14,127 nucleotides of DNA from Gammaproteobacteria bacterium (GTDB taxonomy: Bacteria > Pseudomonadota > Gammaproteobacteria > Xanthomonadales > Xanthomonadaceae), in contig JAHEBG010000007.1 of the NCBI GenBank assembly GCA_024642445.1, positions 1 to 14,127 on the forward strand, in the 5' to 3' direction. The notes under the pieces are model-generated. The model ran no database searches. It saw only the letters and a list, made by a program, of their open reading frames with translations, and was not told where the DNA came from. The stretch's first letter is position 1. Each line of letters opens with the position of its first letter. Below, one piece after another: positions 7,598 through 14,127 of the stretch. Made by a program: the position numbers and the translations under genes.

Positions 7598-8035
7598 TTA
7601 ACGCTTTTTGAGCTTGACCTGAATCAAATGTTTTCGGTCGATCCAAATCAATGCAATTGAATAGTCCAACACGTTGACAGCCTTGCTATTGTCTTTGATT
7701 GTGAACGTCTGGTTTTCCTTGCCCGATTCAAGCATCAATTCAATGGTTACTTCACCGGCCCAGACGCATTGCACATCGGGCGGGCAACGGCTGTCGTTTA
7801 TCACGCGAATATAGTGCAGTTTTGCTGAACCATTAAACGTGGCTGACTGGCCAGGCTTCAACGCAAGACTGGCATCGGCTGTCGGTTGATTTTGACTTTG
7901 CGCGCTTTGTGTTGGCGCCTCCGATACGCTTTCAGGCGGCACCACAACTGTTTCGGGCGGGGTGCAGGCCAGCAGAATCAATAGTACGGAAAATGCCTGC
8001 ACAGACTTCAGAGCAAAACGACCTTTAGCAAGCAT
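7598..8035 (-). CDS. Putative lipoprotein of unknown function
   Basis: 145 residues. A basic N-terminus and hydrophobic core end in the lipobox LLAC, with Cys24 as the lipidation site; the +2 residue is Thr, so outer-membrane targeting is expected. A Pro/Ser/Gln-rich linker (25-55) precedes a small globular domain carrying DSRCPPDVQCVWAG (81-94), whose two cysteines could form a disulfide in the periplasm. I recall similar D.RCP..V.CVWAG segments in other uncharacterised secreted proteins, but I know no function. The frame extends up to 8068, overlapping kbl, but the ATG at 8035 gives a normal-length signal peptide and has an AGAAGA-like ribosome-binding site. It lies 19 bases downstream of the kbl stop and is probably co-transcribed with it. 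Its stop faces that of the pseudouridine synthase across 68 bases. Confidence 0.78.
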   Translation of the reverse strand: MLAKGRFALKSVQAFSVLLILLACTPPETVVVPPESVSEAPTQSAQSQNQPTADASLALKPGQSATFNGSAKLHYIRVINDSRCPPDVQCVWAGEVTIELMLESGKENQTFTIKDNSKAVNVLDYSIALIWIDRKHLIQVKLKKR

Positions 8036-8054
8036 GGTTATCTTCTCTGTGGGC

Positions 8055-9251
8055 TTATGGAATGACACCTAACTCTTTGCCCACTCTGGTAAACGCGGCA
8101 ATGGCGGCATCTAAATGCGCCGTTGAATGTGCGGCACTCATCTGCGTGCGGATGCGCGCCTGGCCTTTCGCCACCACCGGAAAAAAGAAGCCAACGGCAT
8201 AGATACCCTCTTCAAGCAAACGTTTCGCAAAGGCCTGCGCCAGTGGCGCATCGTACAACATGACCGGAACAATTGGATGACTTCCGGGCTTGAGGTCGAA
8301 GCCAGCTGCGGTCATTCGCTCACGGAAATACTGGGTATTGTGCTGCAGTTTTTCACGCAAGCCATCGGCCGATGCCAGCATATCGAAGACTTTGATGCCG
8401 GCGGCGACTACCGGTGGCGGCAAAGAGTTTGAAAAAAGGTAAGGGCGTGAGCGTTGTCGCAATAATTCAATGACGGCTTTCGGGCCTGTAGTGAAGCCAC
8501 CCAATGCGCCACCCAGGGATTTCCCCAGGGTTCCGGTGAAAATGTCGATTTTTTCCAGTACACCGGCCACTTCCGCCGAACCGCGACCGCTGACACCGAG
8601 AAATCCGGTGGCATGGCATTCGTCGATATGCACCAATGCGCCGTATTGTTCAGCTAATTCGGTGATGCGTTGCAAGGGCGCAATGGTGCCATCCATGGAA
8701 AAAACACCGTCGGTGCTGATCAGGATTTTTTTGCAGCCGGCTTCGCGCGCAGCCAACAGTTGGGTTTCCAGATCGGCCATGTCGCAATTGTTGTAGCGGT
8801 ATCGTTTGGCTTTGCACAGACGGATACCATCAATAATCGAGGCATGATTGAGTGCATCGGAAATGACGGCATCTTCTTCGCCCAGTAGCGGCTCATACAA
8901 ACCGCCATTGGCATCGAAACACGCGGCGTAAAGAATAGTGTCTTCAGTGCCGAAAAAGTCAGCGATTTTGGCTTCCAGTGTTTTGTGCAAATCTTGAGTG
9001 CCGCAGATGAACCGAACCGAAGCCATACCGAATCCGTGGCTGTCCAATGCGTCTTTGGCGGCTTGGATCACTTCGGGATTATCGGCCAGTCCTAGGTAGT
9101 TGTTGGCACAGAAATTCAAGACCTTGGCGCCATTATTCAGGCGGATTTCGGCGGATTGGGCGCTGGTGATGATGCGCTCTTGCTTCAGCAATCCTTGAGA
9201 TTCCAGTTCATCTAGGGTTTTTTGGTAGTCCTGAAGGGCGGGCTTTTTCAT
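8055..9251 (-). CDS. kbl: 2-amino-3-ketobutyrate CoA ligase (glycine C-acetyltransferase)
   Basis: 398 residues, matching the usual length of about 398. It is a PLP-dependent alpha-oxoamine synthase. Visible are the substrate/CoA region NFCANNYLGL (46-55), HIDECHATG (208-216) with the Asp and His that contact PLP, the Schiff-base Lys244 in GTLGKSLGG (240-248), and the C-terminal RIRTQMSAAHS (367-377). It cleaves 2-amino-3-ketobutyrate with CoA to glycine and acetyl-CoA, the second step of threonine catabolism after threonine dehydrogenase. The gene for that enzyme (tdh) lies on the same strand about 1 kb upstream, but separated by a divergent porin gene, so the two cannot form a simple operon. 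The ATG at 9251 has no recognisable Shine-Dalgarno sequence. KBL is preferred over 5-aminolevulinate synthase or BioF because of the sequence pattern and the tdh nearby. Confidence 0.96.
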   Translation of the reverse strand: MKKPALQDYQKTLDELESQGLLKQERIITSAQSAEIRLNNGAKVLNFCANNYLGLADNPEVIQAAKDALDSHGFGMASVRFICGTQDLHKTLEAKIADFFGTEDTILYAACFDANGGLYEPLLGEEDAVISDALNHASIIDGIRLCKAKRYRYNNCDMADLETQLLAAREAGCKKILISTDGVFSMDGTIAPLQRITELAEQYGALVHIDECHATGFLGVSGRGSAEVAGVLEKIDIFTGTLGKSLGGALGGFTTGPKAVIELLRQRSRPYLFSNSLPPPVVAAGIKVFDMLASADGLREKLQHNTQYFRERMTAAGFDLKPGSHPIVPVMLYDAPLAQAFAKRLLEEGIYAVGFFFPVVAKGQARIRTQMSAAHSTAHLDAAIAAFTRVGKELGVIP

Positions 9252-9421
9252 GGTTTGTTCAGTTTGGCTGTAAGCAGTTAATCGTATCCCATTTTAACCC
9301 GTATTGGCATAAATAGTTGAAATACAATGATAAATTAACGAAAATAAAGTGCAGGGCTATCAACTTTGTGTAAAGTATGTGATTTAAATGCCCAGTAATA
9401 GTGCAGAAAAAGCCACATGAC

Positions 9422-9450
9422 TGTTCAAAATGCTAATAATCCGTTAAAAT
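9422..9450 (+). promoter_or_regulatory. Candidate sigma-70 promoter of the porin gene
   Basis: TGTTCA (9422-9427), 17 bases, then TAAAAT (9445-9450). The -10 matches the consensus at five of six positions, while the -35 matches at only three. It would place the transcript start near 9457 and give a 5' leader of about 75 bases that contains the hairpin at 9486-9500. Confidence 0.3.
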
Positions 9451-9485
9451 CCCACTCAGCTATCTGGTTTATCGCTAGTGTGCGT

Positions 9486-9500
9486 AAGGCATTCCGCCTT
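9486..9500 (+). promoter_or_regulatory. Small hairpin in the 5' leader of the porin gene
   Basis: AAGGC, loop ATTCC, GCCTT: a perfect five-pair stem extended by a possible T-G pair, ending 33 bases before the ATG. No T-run follows, so it is not an intrinsic terminator. It may stabilise the mRNA or control translation, or it may be chance. Confidence 0.25.
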
Positions 9501-9533
9501 GGTAATTACACAATAATCATTGGAGATTTCTCA

Positions 9534-10220
9534 ATGCAAAACACTTTGAAAGCCGCCGTATTGGCAGCCTTGTTGTCGGCACCTGCCGTTTCCTTCGCAC
9601 AAGACGCAGAAGAAGGTTCGAACTTTAGCTGGAATGCCGGCATCGTTTCGGATTATGTCTTCCGTGGCGTTTCCCAATCCAACCGCGATATCGCCTTCCA
9701 AGGCGGCGTGGATTACAGCTTCGGCGACAGCGGTTTCTACACCGGCGCCTGGGGCTCGAACGTTGATTTCCAAGACATGACCGGCCCGAACATCGAACTT
9801 GATCTGTATGTGGGCTACAACGCCGACCTGACCGAAAACCTGAACCTCGATGTGATGTTTACCCGTTACACCTACCACGGTTCGGAATCGTCTTACGGCA
9901 ACATCGATTACAACGAACTGATCACCAACCTGGCCTTGGCTGACGTTGCTACCCTGACCGTTGGCTATACCAACGATTACGGCAACACCGGCGAAAACGT
10001 AACCTACGTTGCTCTGGGCAACAGCTGGGATCTGGGCAATGACTACAGCATCAATGCTTCGTTCGGCCGTACCTATTCTGACTTCGGTGATTACAACGAC
10101 TGGAACGTCGGCGTCAGCAAAACCGTTAAAGGTATCGAGTTCGGTTTGAACTACCACGACACCAACGTGCCTTTCAGCGTTTCCGACTCAGTGGTTTTGA
10201 GCGTAAAAATTGGCGGTTAA
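9534..10220 (+). CDS. TorF-family putative outer-membrane porin (TIGR02001/Gcw_chp type)
   Basis: 228 residues. A cleavable signal peptide is clear: a lysine at 6, a hydrophobic core, and a likely cut after Ala22 (SFA/QDAEE). The mature part fits the TorF / Gcw_chp family: WNAGIVSDYVFRGVSQS near the start, then IAFQGGVDYSF, GFYTGAWGSNV and alternating beta strands rich in Tyr, Gly, Asn and Asp, as in a small outer-membrane barrel. Its transport substrate is unknown. Start: the ATG at 9534 has GGAG 8 bases upstream and begins the signal peptide; the frame from 9417 is ignored. Codon choice differs from its neighbours (AAC, GAC, ACC and TTC strongly preferred), a sign of high expression, and a strong terminator follows. 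Oddly, the protein ends SVKIGG instead of the terminal aromatic residue usual for barrel insertion. Confidence 0.85.
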   Translation: MQNTLKAAVLAALLSAPAVSFAQDAEEGSNFSWNAGIVSDYVFRGVSQSNRDIAFQGGVDYSFGDSGFYTGAWGSNVDFQDMTGPNIELDLYVGYNADLTENLNLDVMFTRYTYHGSESSYGNIDYNELITNLALADVATLTVGYTNDYGNTGENVTYVALGNSWDLGNDYSINASFGRTYSDFGDYNDWNVGVSKTVKGIEFGLNYHDTNVPFSVSDSVVLSVKIGG

Positions 10221-10236
10221 TTTATACCGTGTAAAG

Positions 10237-10266
10237 AAAAAGGGCGCTTCGGCGCCCTTTTTTTTT
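10237..10266 (+). terminator. Rho-independent terminator, probably bidirectional
   Basis: GGGCGC (10242-10247), loop TTCG, GCGCCC (10252-10257), followed by nine T's, with an A-run before the stem that pairs with the T's. The UUCG tetraloop is unusually stable. It lies 16 bases after the porin stop and 18 bases before the end of the convergent tdh. On the minus strand the stem is followed by five T's, so it can end both transcripts. Confidence 0.93.
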
Positions 10267-10283
10267 GGCTTAGCGGCTATCGG

Positions 10284-11315
10284 TTACCAACTGCAAACGA
10301 CTTTGCCGCACACGCCGGCCTCCATCAAATCGAAGCCTTTCTGGAAGTCATCGATATGCACCTGATGGGTAAGAACTTTCTGAAGTGGAAATCCGGTAAG
10401 CACCATTTGCGTCATTTTGTACCAGGTTTCATACATCTTGCGGCCGTAAATGCCCTGTACAGTAAGGCCTTTGAAGATGATGCGATCCCAATCAACGCCA
10501 GCACCTTTGGGCAGTATGCCAAGCAATGCCACTTTACCGCCGTGGTACATGCAGTCGAGCATATCGTTGAACGCCTGTGGCACGCCGCTCATTTCTAGGC
10601 CTACGTCGAAACCTTCCATGTGCAGTTCGGCCATCACATCTTTCAGACTTTGCTTGGAAACATTCACAACCCGTGTCGCACCCATATCAGCAGCCAATTT
10701 CAGACGATAGTCGTTAACGTCGGTAACCACGACATTGCGCGCGCCGATGTGCTTGCAAATGCCGGCAGCAATGATGCCAATGGGGCCAGCGCCGGTAATG
10801 AGAACATCTTCGCCAATGACATCGAATTCGAGCGCACAGTGTGCGGCATTGCCGTACGGGTCGAAAAAGGCAGCTAATTCGCTCGGGATCTGATCAGGAA
10901 TAGGCCAAAGATTGGAGGCCGGCATCACAATAAATTCAGCGAAAGCGCCGCTGCGATTGACGCCAATGCCTACGGTATTCGGGCACAGGTGCTGCCGGCC
11001 GGCGCGGCAGTTCCGGCAATGCCCGCATACGATATGGCCTTCTGCGGAAACGCGATCGCCTAGACTGTAGCCGCTAACACCGGGGCCGATTTCGACAATG
11101 CGACCGACGAATTCATGGCCAATGATCAATCCCGGTTTGATGGTGCGTTGGCTCCATTCGTCCCATTTGTAGATATGCAGATCGGTACCGCAGATGGCGG
11201 TTTTTTCCAGCTTGATCAACACTTCATTCGGGCCAGGTGTAGGTACCGGAACCTGTTCCATCCATATGCCTTTTTCAGCTTTACGCTTCACCAAGGCTTT
11301 CATCATTTCAGTCAT
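10284..11315 (-). CDS. tdh: L-threonine 3-dehydrogenase
   Basis: 343 residues (E. coli Tdh is 341). It is a zinc-dependent medium-chain dehydrogenase that oxidises L-threonine with NAD+ to 2-amino-3-ketobutyrate, the substrate of Kbl. Motifs are: catalytic zinc ligands Cys42 in [10 protein letters not shown] (40-49) and His67-Glu68 in IIGHEFVG (64-71); the structural zinc site with Cys97, 100, 103 and 111; and the Rossmann loop [13 protein letters not shown] (173-185). The frame is open back to 11510, but the ATG at 11315 matches the family length, has GGGAG 5 bases upstream, and follows a TATAAT box by about 30 bases. It converges on the porin gene across a shared terminator and is divergent from the MBL-fold gene. 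Confidence 0.96.
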   Translation of the reverse strand: MTEMMKALVKRKAEKGIWMEQVPVPTPGPNEVLIKLEKTAICGTDLHIYKWDEWSQRTIKPGLIIGHEFVGRIVEIGPGVSGYSLGDRVSAEGHIVCGHCRNCRAGRQHLCPNTVGIGVNRSGAFAEFIVMPASNLWPIPDQIPSELAAFFDPYGNAAHCALEFDVIGEDVLITGAGPIGIIAAGICKHIGARNVVVTDVNDYRLKLAADMGATRVVNVSKQSLKDVMAELHMEGFDVGLEMSGVPQAFNDMLDCMYHGGKVALLGILPKGAGVDWDRIIFKGLTVQGIYGRKMYETWYKMTQMVLTGFPLQKVLTHQVHIDDFQKGFDLMEAGVCGKVVCSW

Positions 11316-11345
11316 ACCTGCTCCCGGAGCGGATTCAAGGCGCTC

Positions 11346-11351
11346 ATTATA
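11346..11351 (-). promoter_or_regulatory. Consensus -10 box for tdh
   Basis: Read on the minus strand this is a perfect TATAAT, 30 bases upstream of the tdh ATG. It predicts a short leader of about 24 bases with the GGGAG ribosome-binding site. I do not see a good -35 at 16-18 bases, so an activator may help. The rest of the 144-base gap (11316-11459) must also hold the promoter of the rightward MBL-fold gene, which I could not place. Confidence 0.5.
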
Positions 11352-11459
11352 CGCCCGCTGCCAGTATTTACCCAGCACCTGTAACCTAAGGGGTGGACCG
11401 CACTCTGGTACGAATGCCATGCCGGAGGTAGACTGAAGACGACAACGCAGGAGTATCAG

Positions 11460-12845
11460 ATGAAAGTCACGATTTTCGGTGCAGCAGGCGTAGTAACCGG
11501 CTCCTGCCATAGGGTAGAGGCTGCCGGACGTCAGCTCTTACTGGATTGCGGGTTGTTTCAGGGCGGAAAGTTCGAAGAAGCGCGCAACCTGGAGCCATTC
11601 GATTTTGATGCCGATAGCATCGACGCTGTCATCCTGAGTCATGCCCATATCGACCATTGCGGACGGCTGCCGGTGTTGGTGCAAAGGGGTTACCGCGGAC
11701 CAATCTATACGCACAGTGCCACTGCGCAACTGTTGCCGATCATGCTCGAGGATGCCGCCTCTTTGGCGGCCATGGACGCCGAGCGGCGAAACCGCTACAA
11801 AAAGGACGGACACAGCAATCACAAGCCGTTATACACGCGCGAAGATGTAGGCAATGTCATACGCCAATTGCAAAGCGTTGAATATGCCGTTGACACCGAG
11901 TTGTTTCCGGGCTTGGTGCTCAGCCTGCACGATGCCGGCCATATCCTGGGTTCAGCCAGTGTCCGGTTATGTGCGCAGGAAAATGGTCAAAGCAAGACCT
12001 TGGTGTTTTCAGGTGATTTGGGTCCGAAAGGAACGCCGATACTCAAAGATGCCGATCCATTCCATGAGGCGGATCTGGTCTTGATGGAAACCACCTATGG
12101 CGGGCGACTGCACCGGGACCGTTTGGCTACCATCCAGGAAATCGGCGAGATATTGCATTCGGCCTGGAAAGACGGTGGCAATATCCTGATACCGGCATTT
12201 GCCGTAGGCCGCAGTCAGGAATTGTTGTACCAATTCGCCCAGCACTTTGATGATTGGGGGCTTTCACGCTGGCGAATTTTTCTGGACAGCCCGATGGCTT
12301 CAAAAGTGGTTGGCGTCTACGGCAACAATGAACAACTGTTCGACAACGAGGCACGGCAGGTATTCAATCACCGTCCGCATCCGTTCCATCTGCCAAACAT
12401 GAGTTTCACCTCGGATGTCGAGGACTCCAAGGCAATCAACAGCCACAAAGGCGGTAGCATCATCATTGCCGGATCCGGTATGTGCAACGGTGGTCGCATT
12501 CGCCATCACCTGCGCCATAACCTGGGAAATCCGCGCAATCATGTGTTATTCGTGGGCTACCAGTCCGTGGGAACCTTGGGTCGGCTATTGGTCGATGGTG
12601 TGAAAGATGTGAAGTTATTCGGTGACGAAATTCGGGTCAAAGCGCAGTTGCATACCATTGGCGGGTTATCCGCACATACCGATCAAAATGGTCTGTTGAC
12701 TTGGTACGGCGCTTTCAAGGACCGTCCGCGAGTGGCACTGGTGCATGGCGAAGACGATGCCCGCAAAGCATTCGCTGCGGCATTGAAAGATAGGTTCGAT
12801 GTCGAGGCGCGCATTCCGAACTACGCGGAATCATTAGCCGTTTAA
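11460..12845 (+). CDS. MBL-fold beta-CASP ribonuclease-type protein (COG1236)
   Basis: 461 residues, normal for this family. Metallo-beta-lactamase core: HAHIDH (61-66) binds two zinc ions, with a further His161 in DAGHILGSA (158-166) and Asp186 in FSGDLG (183-188). The beta-CASP insert follows (about 210-380), with motif A Glu210-Thr211, the [12 protein letters not shown] segment (246-257) and [14 protein letters not shown] (338-351). The C-terminal RNA-metabolising part has SAHTD (404-408) and VHGE (428-431). Relatives of CPSF73 and RNase J cut or trim RNA; the target of this bacterial branch is largely unknown. An AGGAG ribosome-binding site precedes the ATG by 7 bases. Its TAA overlaps the stop of the convergent downstream gene in the four bases TTAA. 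Confidence 0.93.
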   Translation: MKVTIFGAAGVVTGSCHRVEAAGRQLLLDCGLFQGGKFEEARNLEPFDFDADSIDAVILSHAHIDHCGRLPVLVQRGYRGPIYTHSATAQLLPIMLEDAASLAAMDAERRNRYKKDGHSNHKPLYTREDVGNVIRQLQSVEYAVDTELFPGLVLSLHDAGHILGSASVRLCAQENGQSKTLVFSGDLGPKGTPILKDADPFHEADLVLMETTYGGRLHRDRLATIQEIGEILHSAWKDGGNILIPAFAVGRSQELLYQFAQHFDDWGLSRWRIFLDSPMASKVVGVYGNNEQLFDNEARQVFNHRPHPFHLPNMSFTSDVEDSKAINSHKGGSIIIAGSGMCNGGRIRHHLRHNLGNPRNHVLFVGYQSVGTLGRLLVDGVKDVKLFGDEIRVKAQLHTIGGLSAHTDQNGLLTWYGAFKDRPRVALVHGEDDARKAFAAALKDRFDVEARIPNYAESLAV

Positions 12846-13210
12846 AGCAGGAAGCCCGCCAACACATTGCGGCCCTCGTTGGCCAAAATATTGAAGGTGC
12901 GGGCGGCGGCGGCATTGTTCATGATTTCAAAGCCGATGCCGCGCTGCAGGAAAAACGCCAGATGTTTTTGTTCTGGAAAAATCTGGATTTCACCGGTGCC
13001 GAGTATGAACAGGGTAGGGTTTTCGGCCAATACCGGCTGCCAATCGCTTTCGCTGGCTGCAGTGATGTCGCGCAGGCTCCAGTTTTCATGCAGTGCATTC
13101 GGGCCTAACAGAAAGCTCTGGCCGATTTCCCGGGAATTGACCCAGACGCCATTCGGACCGATGCCACGGCAGACATAAAGGTAGTCGGGATTTTCCAGCG
13201 AAATCTGCAT
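12842..13210 (-). CDS. Mth938-like domain protein (DUF498)
   Basis: 122 residues, a single Mth938-like domain. The diagnostic C-terminal pattern is present: TLFILGTGE (66-74) and then GIGFEIMNNAAAARTFNILA (90-109), ending [11 protein letters not shown]. Homologues include the mitochondrial complex I assembly factor NDUFAF3; the bacterial function is not established. It follows yhbY by 16 bases on the same strand, with an AGG element just before its ATG, so the two are likely one transcript. Its stop codon overlaps that of the convergent MBL-fold gene. Confidence 0.9.
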   Translation of the reverse strand: MQISLENPDYLYVCRGIGPNGVWVNSREIGQSFLLGPNALHENWSLRDITAASESDWQPVLAENPTLFILGTGEIQIFPEQKHLAFFLQRGIGFEIMNNAAAARTFNILANEGRNVLAGFLL

Positions 13211-13226
13211 CGGCCTGCGGCTTGAG

Positions 13227-13532
13227 TCAGGCTTTGGGCAGAATAATCAGGGGTTTGTCTTTGCTGCGACGGAACAGAATCAGGATATTGCCGATACGGC
13301 CTACCAATTCGGCTTTGGATGCAGTCACCGTCTGTTCCATCCAGCTGTCACGTGTTTCACGGTCGCCGGCGGCATATTTCACTTTCAACAGCTCATGGCG
13401 CTCGAGTGCGCTGTCCAGTTCCGCCAGCAATGCTTCGCTCGGGCCTTTGGCCCCCACCAGGATGATGGGCTTGATATCGTGCGCTAAACCGCGCAAATAG
13501 CGCTTTTGGGCATTGGAAAGAGGGGTGGACAT
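13227..13532 (-). CDS. yhbY: YhbY-type CRM-domain ribosome-assembly RNA-binding protein
   Basis: 101 residues, one CRM (KH-like) domain. Motifs: QKRYLRGLAHDIKPIILVG (9-27), the GxxG loop GAKG (27-30), the ELLKVK strand (47-52), and the C-terminal LVGRIGNILILFRRS (76-90). YhbY proteins bind pre-50S particles and help large-subunit assembly. The frame is open far upstream (to 13886), overlapping rlmE, but the ATG at 13532 gives the standard N-terminus of the family. The ribosome-binding site is weak (an AGG about 10 bases away). It is divergent from rlmE, an arrangement common in gammaproteobacteria, and is followed by the Mth938-like gene. Confidence 0.95.
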   Translation of the reverse strand: MSTPLSNAQKRYLRGLAHDIKPIILVGAKGPSEALLAELDSALERHELLKVKYAAGDRETRDSWMEQTVTASKAELVGRIGNILILFRRSKDKPLIILPKA

Positions 13533-13601
13533 GACGTATGGCCTGCGCTTTAGTGGGTATAAAAGGGTATCATGAACCCCTACCCAAGCCCTAATTTTTC
13601 C
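13533..13601. promoter_or_regulatory. Divergent promoter region between yhbY and rlmE
   Basis: 69 bases that must drive both genes. A TATAAA at 13558-13563 could be the rlmE -10 box. An AAGGG followed by ATG at 13572 offers an alternative, in-frame rlmE start ten codons upstream of the one chosen. No matching -35 was found, so the assignment is weak. Confidence 0.35.
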
Positions 13602-14127
13602 ATGGCCACTCGCAGCAAAAGCAGTCAGCGCTGGTTGAAAGAGCATTTTTCCGACCCGTTTGTGAAAAAGGCCCAGACCGAAGGCCTGCGTTCGCGTGCT
13701 GCATACAAATTGGAAGAGCTGCTCGAGCGTGATCGCCTGATCAAACCGGGCATGGTCATTGTCGATCTGGGGGCGGCGCCCGGTGGTTGGTCGCAGATGG
13801 CGCGTAAAGTCATGGGCGATAACGGCCGTGTCATCGCCCTCGATATTCTGGAGATGCCGCCGATTGCAGGTGTGGAGTTTATTCACGGCGACTTCAGGGA
13901 AGACGCGGTATTGTCGGAACTGCAGGCATTGGTGGGGGAAGTACCGGTTGACCTTGTTTTATCCGATATGGCCCCCAATATGTCAGGAGTAGGCACCGTA
14001 GATCAAGCCAGGGCGATGTACCTGTCGGAACTGGCCAGGGATTTTGCGGAGTCGCATTTGAAGAAGGGCGGTAATTTTCTGATCAAGTTGTTCCACGGCG
14101 AAGGCTTTGATGATTATGTCAAAGACC
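13602..14127 (+). CDS. rlmE: 23S rRNA (uridine(2552)-2'-O)-methyltransferase, 3' end cut by window edge
   Basis: The first 175 residues of RlmE (FtsJ/RrmJ), about 30-35 short of full length. It methylates the 2'-O of U2552 in the 50S A-loop using SAM, late in subunit assembly. Visible are [11 protein letters not shown] (6-16), [12 protein letters not shown] (29-40) with catalytic Lys36, SAM motif [11 protein letters not shown] (55-65), SDMAPNMSG (121-129) with catalytic Asp122, and [12 protein letters not shown] (159-170) with catalytic Lys162. The final catalytic Glu lies beyond the edge. I chose the ATG at 13602 because it gives the conserved N-terminus (ATRSKSS), although it lacks a ribosome-binding site. 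The in-frame ATG at 13572 has a better one and would add [10 protein letters not shown]. The sequence looks closest to xanthomonad RlmE from memory. Confidence 0.95.
   Translation, partial: MATRSKSSQRWLKEHFSDPFVKKAQTEGLRSRAAYKLEELLERDRLIKPGMVIVDLGAAPGGWSQMARKVMGDNGRVIALDILEMPPIAGVEFIHGDFREDAVLSELQALVGEVPVDLVLSDMAPNMSGVGTVDQARAMYLSELARDFAESHLKKGGNFLIKLFHGEGFDDYVKD

Larger units (their letters stand above)
9252..9533. promoter_or_regulatory. AT-rich divergent promoter region between kbl and porin gene
   Basis: 282 bases without a credible gene, markedly richer in A and T than the flanks, especially 9300-9450. It must contain the promoters for kbl (leftward) and for the outer-membrane protein (rightward). 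An inverted repeat, ACTTT-GTGT-AAAGT at 9363-9376, is a possible operator. I could not identify a convincing -35/-10 pair for kbl. The frame open from 9417 into the porin gene looks like a chance extension. Confidence 0.6.

Noticed and set aside
9417..9533. 39-codon upstream extension of the porin gene
   Set aside because: It would bury the signal peptide inside the protein, and the first ATG lacks a ribosome-binding site.
9531..10157. Long minus-strand frame of 208 codons opposite the porin gene
   Set aside because: It mirrors the codon bias of the real gene, is a Val/Ile/Ala-rich low-complexity translation with no family features, and the plus-strand gene has a signal peptide, a ribosome-binding site and a terminator.
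11316..11510. 65-codon upstream extension of tdh
   Set aside because: It would run through the TATAAT box and ribosome-binding site and overlap the start of the divergent MBL-fold gene. Family length fits the start at 11315.
13533..13886. N-terminal extension of yhbY to 219 codons
   Set aside because: It would overlap rlmE antisense across conserved sequence, and YhbY proteins are normally about 100 residues, beginning near the chosen ATG.

Overview
The window is a gene-dense stretch of bacterial chromosome of moderate GC, most likely from a gammaproteobacterium. The RlmE and YhbY proteins, and the neighbourhood Mth938-like / yhbY / rlmE, resemble those of Xanthomonadales (Lysobacterales) as I remember them. 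This is a family-level impression, not a search result. I see no rRNA, tRNA, CRISPR array, insertion sequence or phage gene.

Region 1 (1-6240, minus strand) is a tight seven-gene operon transcribed right to left: acyl-CoA desaturase, FAD-dependent amine-oxidase-like oxidoreductase, DUF1365 protein, cyclopropane-fatty-acyl-phospholipid-synthase (CFA) family methyltransferase, DUF2878 membrane protein, DUF1295 membrane protein, and a second CFA-like methyltransferase that runs off the left edge. Five of the six junctions are 4-base ATGA stop/start overlaps and the sixth is a 14-base overlap, so translation is probably coupled throughout. The set looks like a pathway that modifies acyl chains of membrane phospholipids. 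The CFA-family enzyme has lost two residues of the bicarbonate pocket of classical CFA synthase. Together with the FAD enzyme, this points to a product other than a plain cyclopropane, such as a methyl-branched, methyl-diene or furan fatty acid. No sigma/anti-sigma pair, which often accompanies such clusters, is visible upstream.

Region 2 (6308-7529) holds an OsmC-family peroxide-type protein just upstream of the operon on the same strand. Divergent from it, only 37 bases away, is an RsuA-family rRNA pseudouridine synthase.

Region 3 (7598-11315) is a threonine catabolism locus. kbl (2-amino-3-ketobutyrate CoA ligase) and tdh (threonine 3-dehydrogenase) lie on the minus strand but are separated by an oppositely oriented TorF-family outer-membrane protein gene, which has an AT-rich leader and a strong bidirectional terminator. 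kbl is followed by a small lipoprotein of unknown function.

Region 4 (11460-14127) carries a beta-CASP metallo-beta-lactamase RNase-type protein. Convergent with it, the two stop codons overlapping, is a yhbY / Mth938-like pair. The 5' part of rlmE (23S rRNA Um2552 methyltransferase) is divergent from yhbY and is cut by the right edge. This end of the window is mostly about RNA processing and ribosome assembly.
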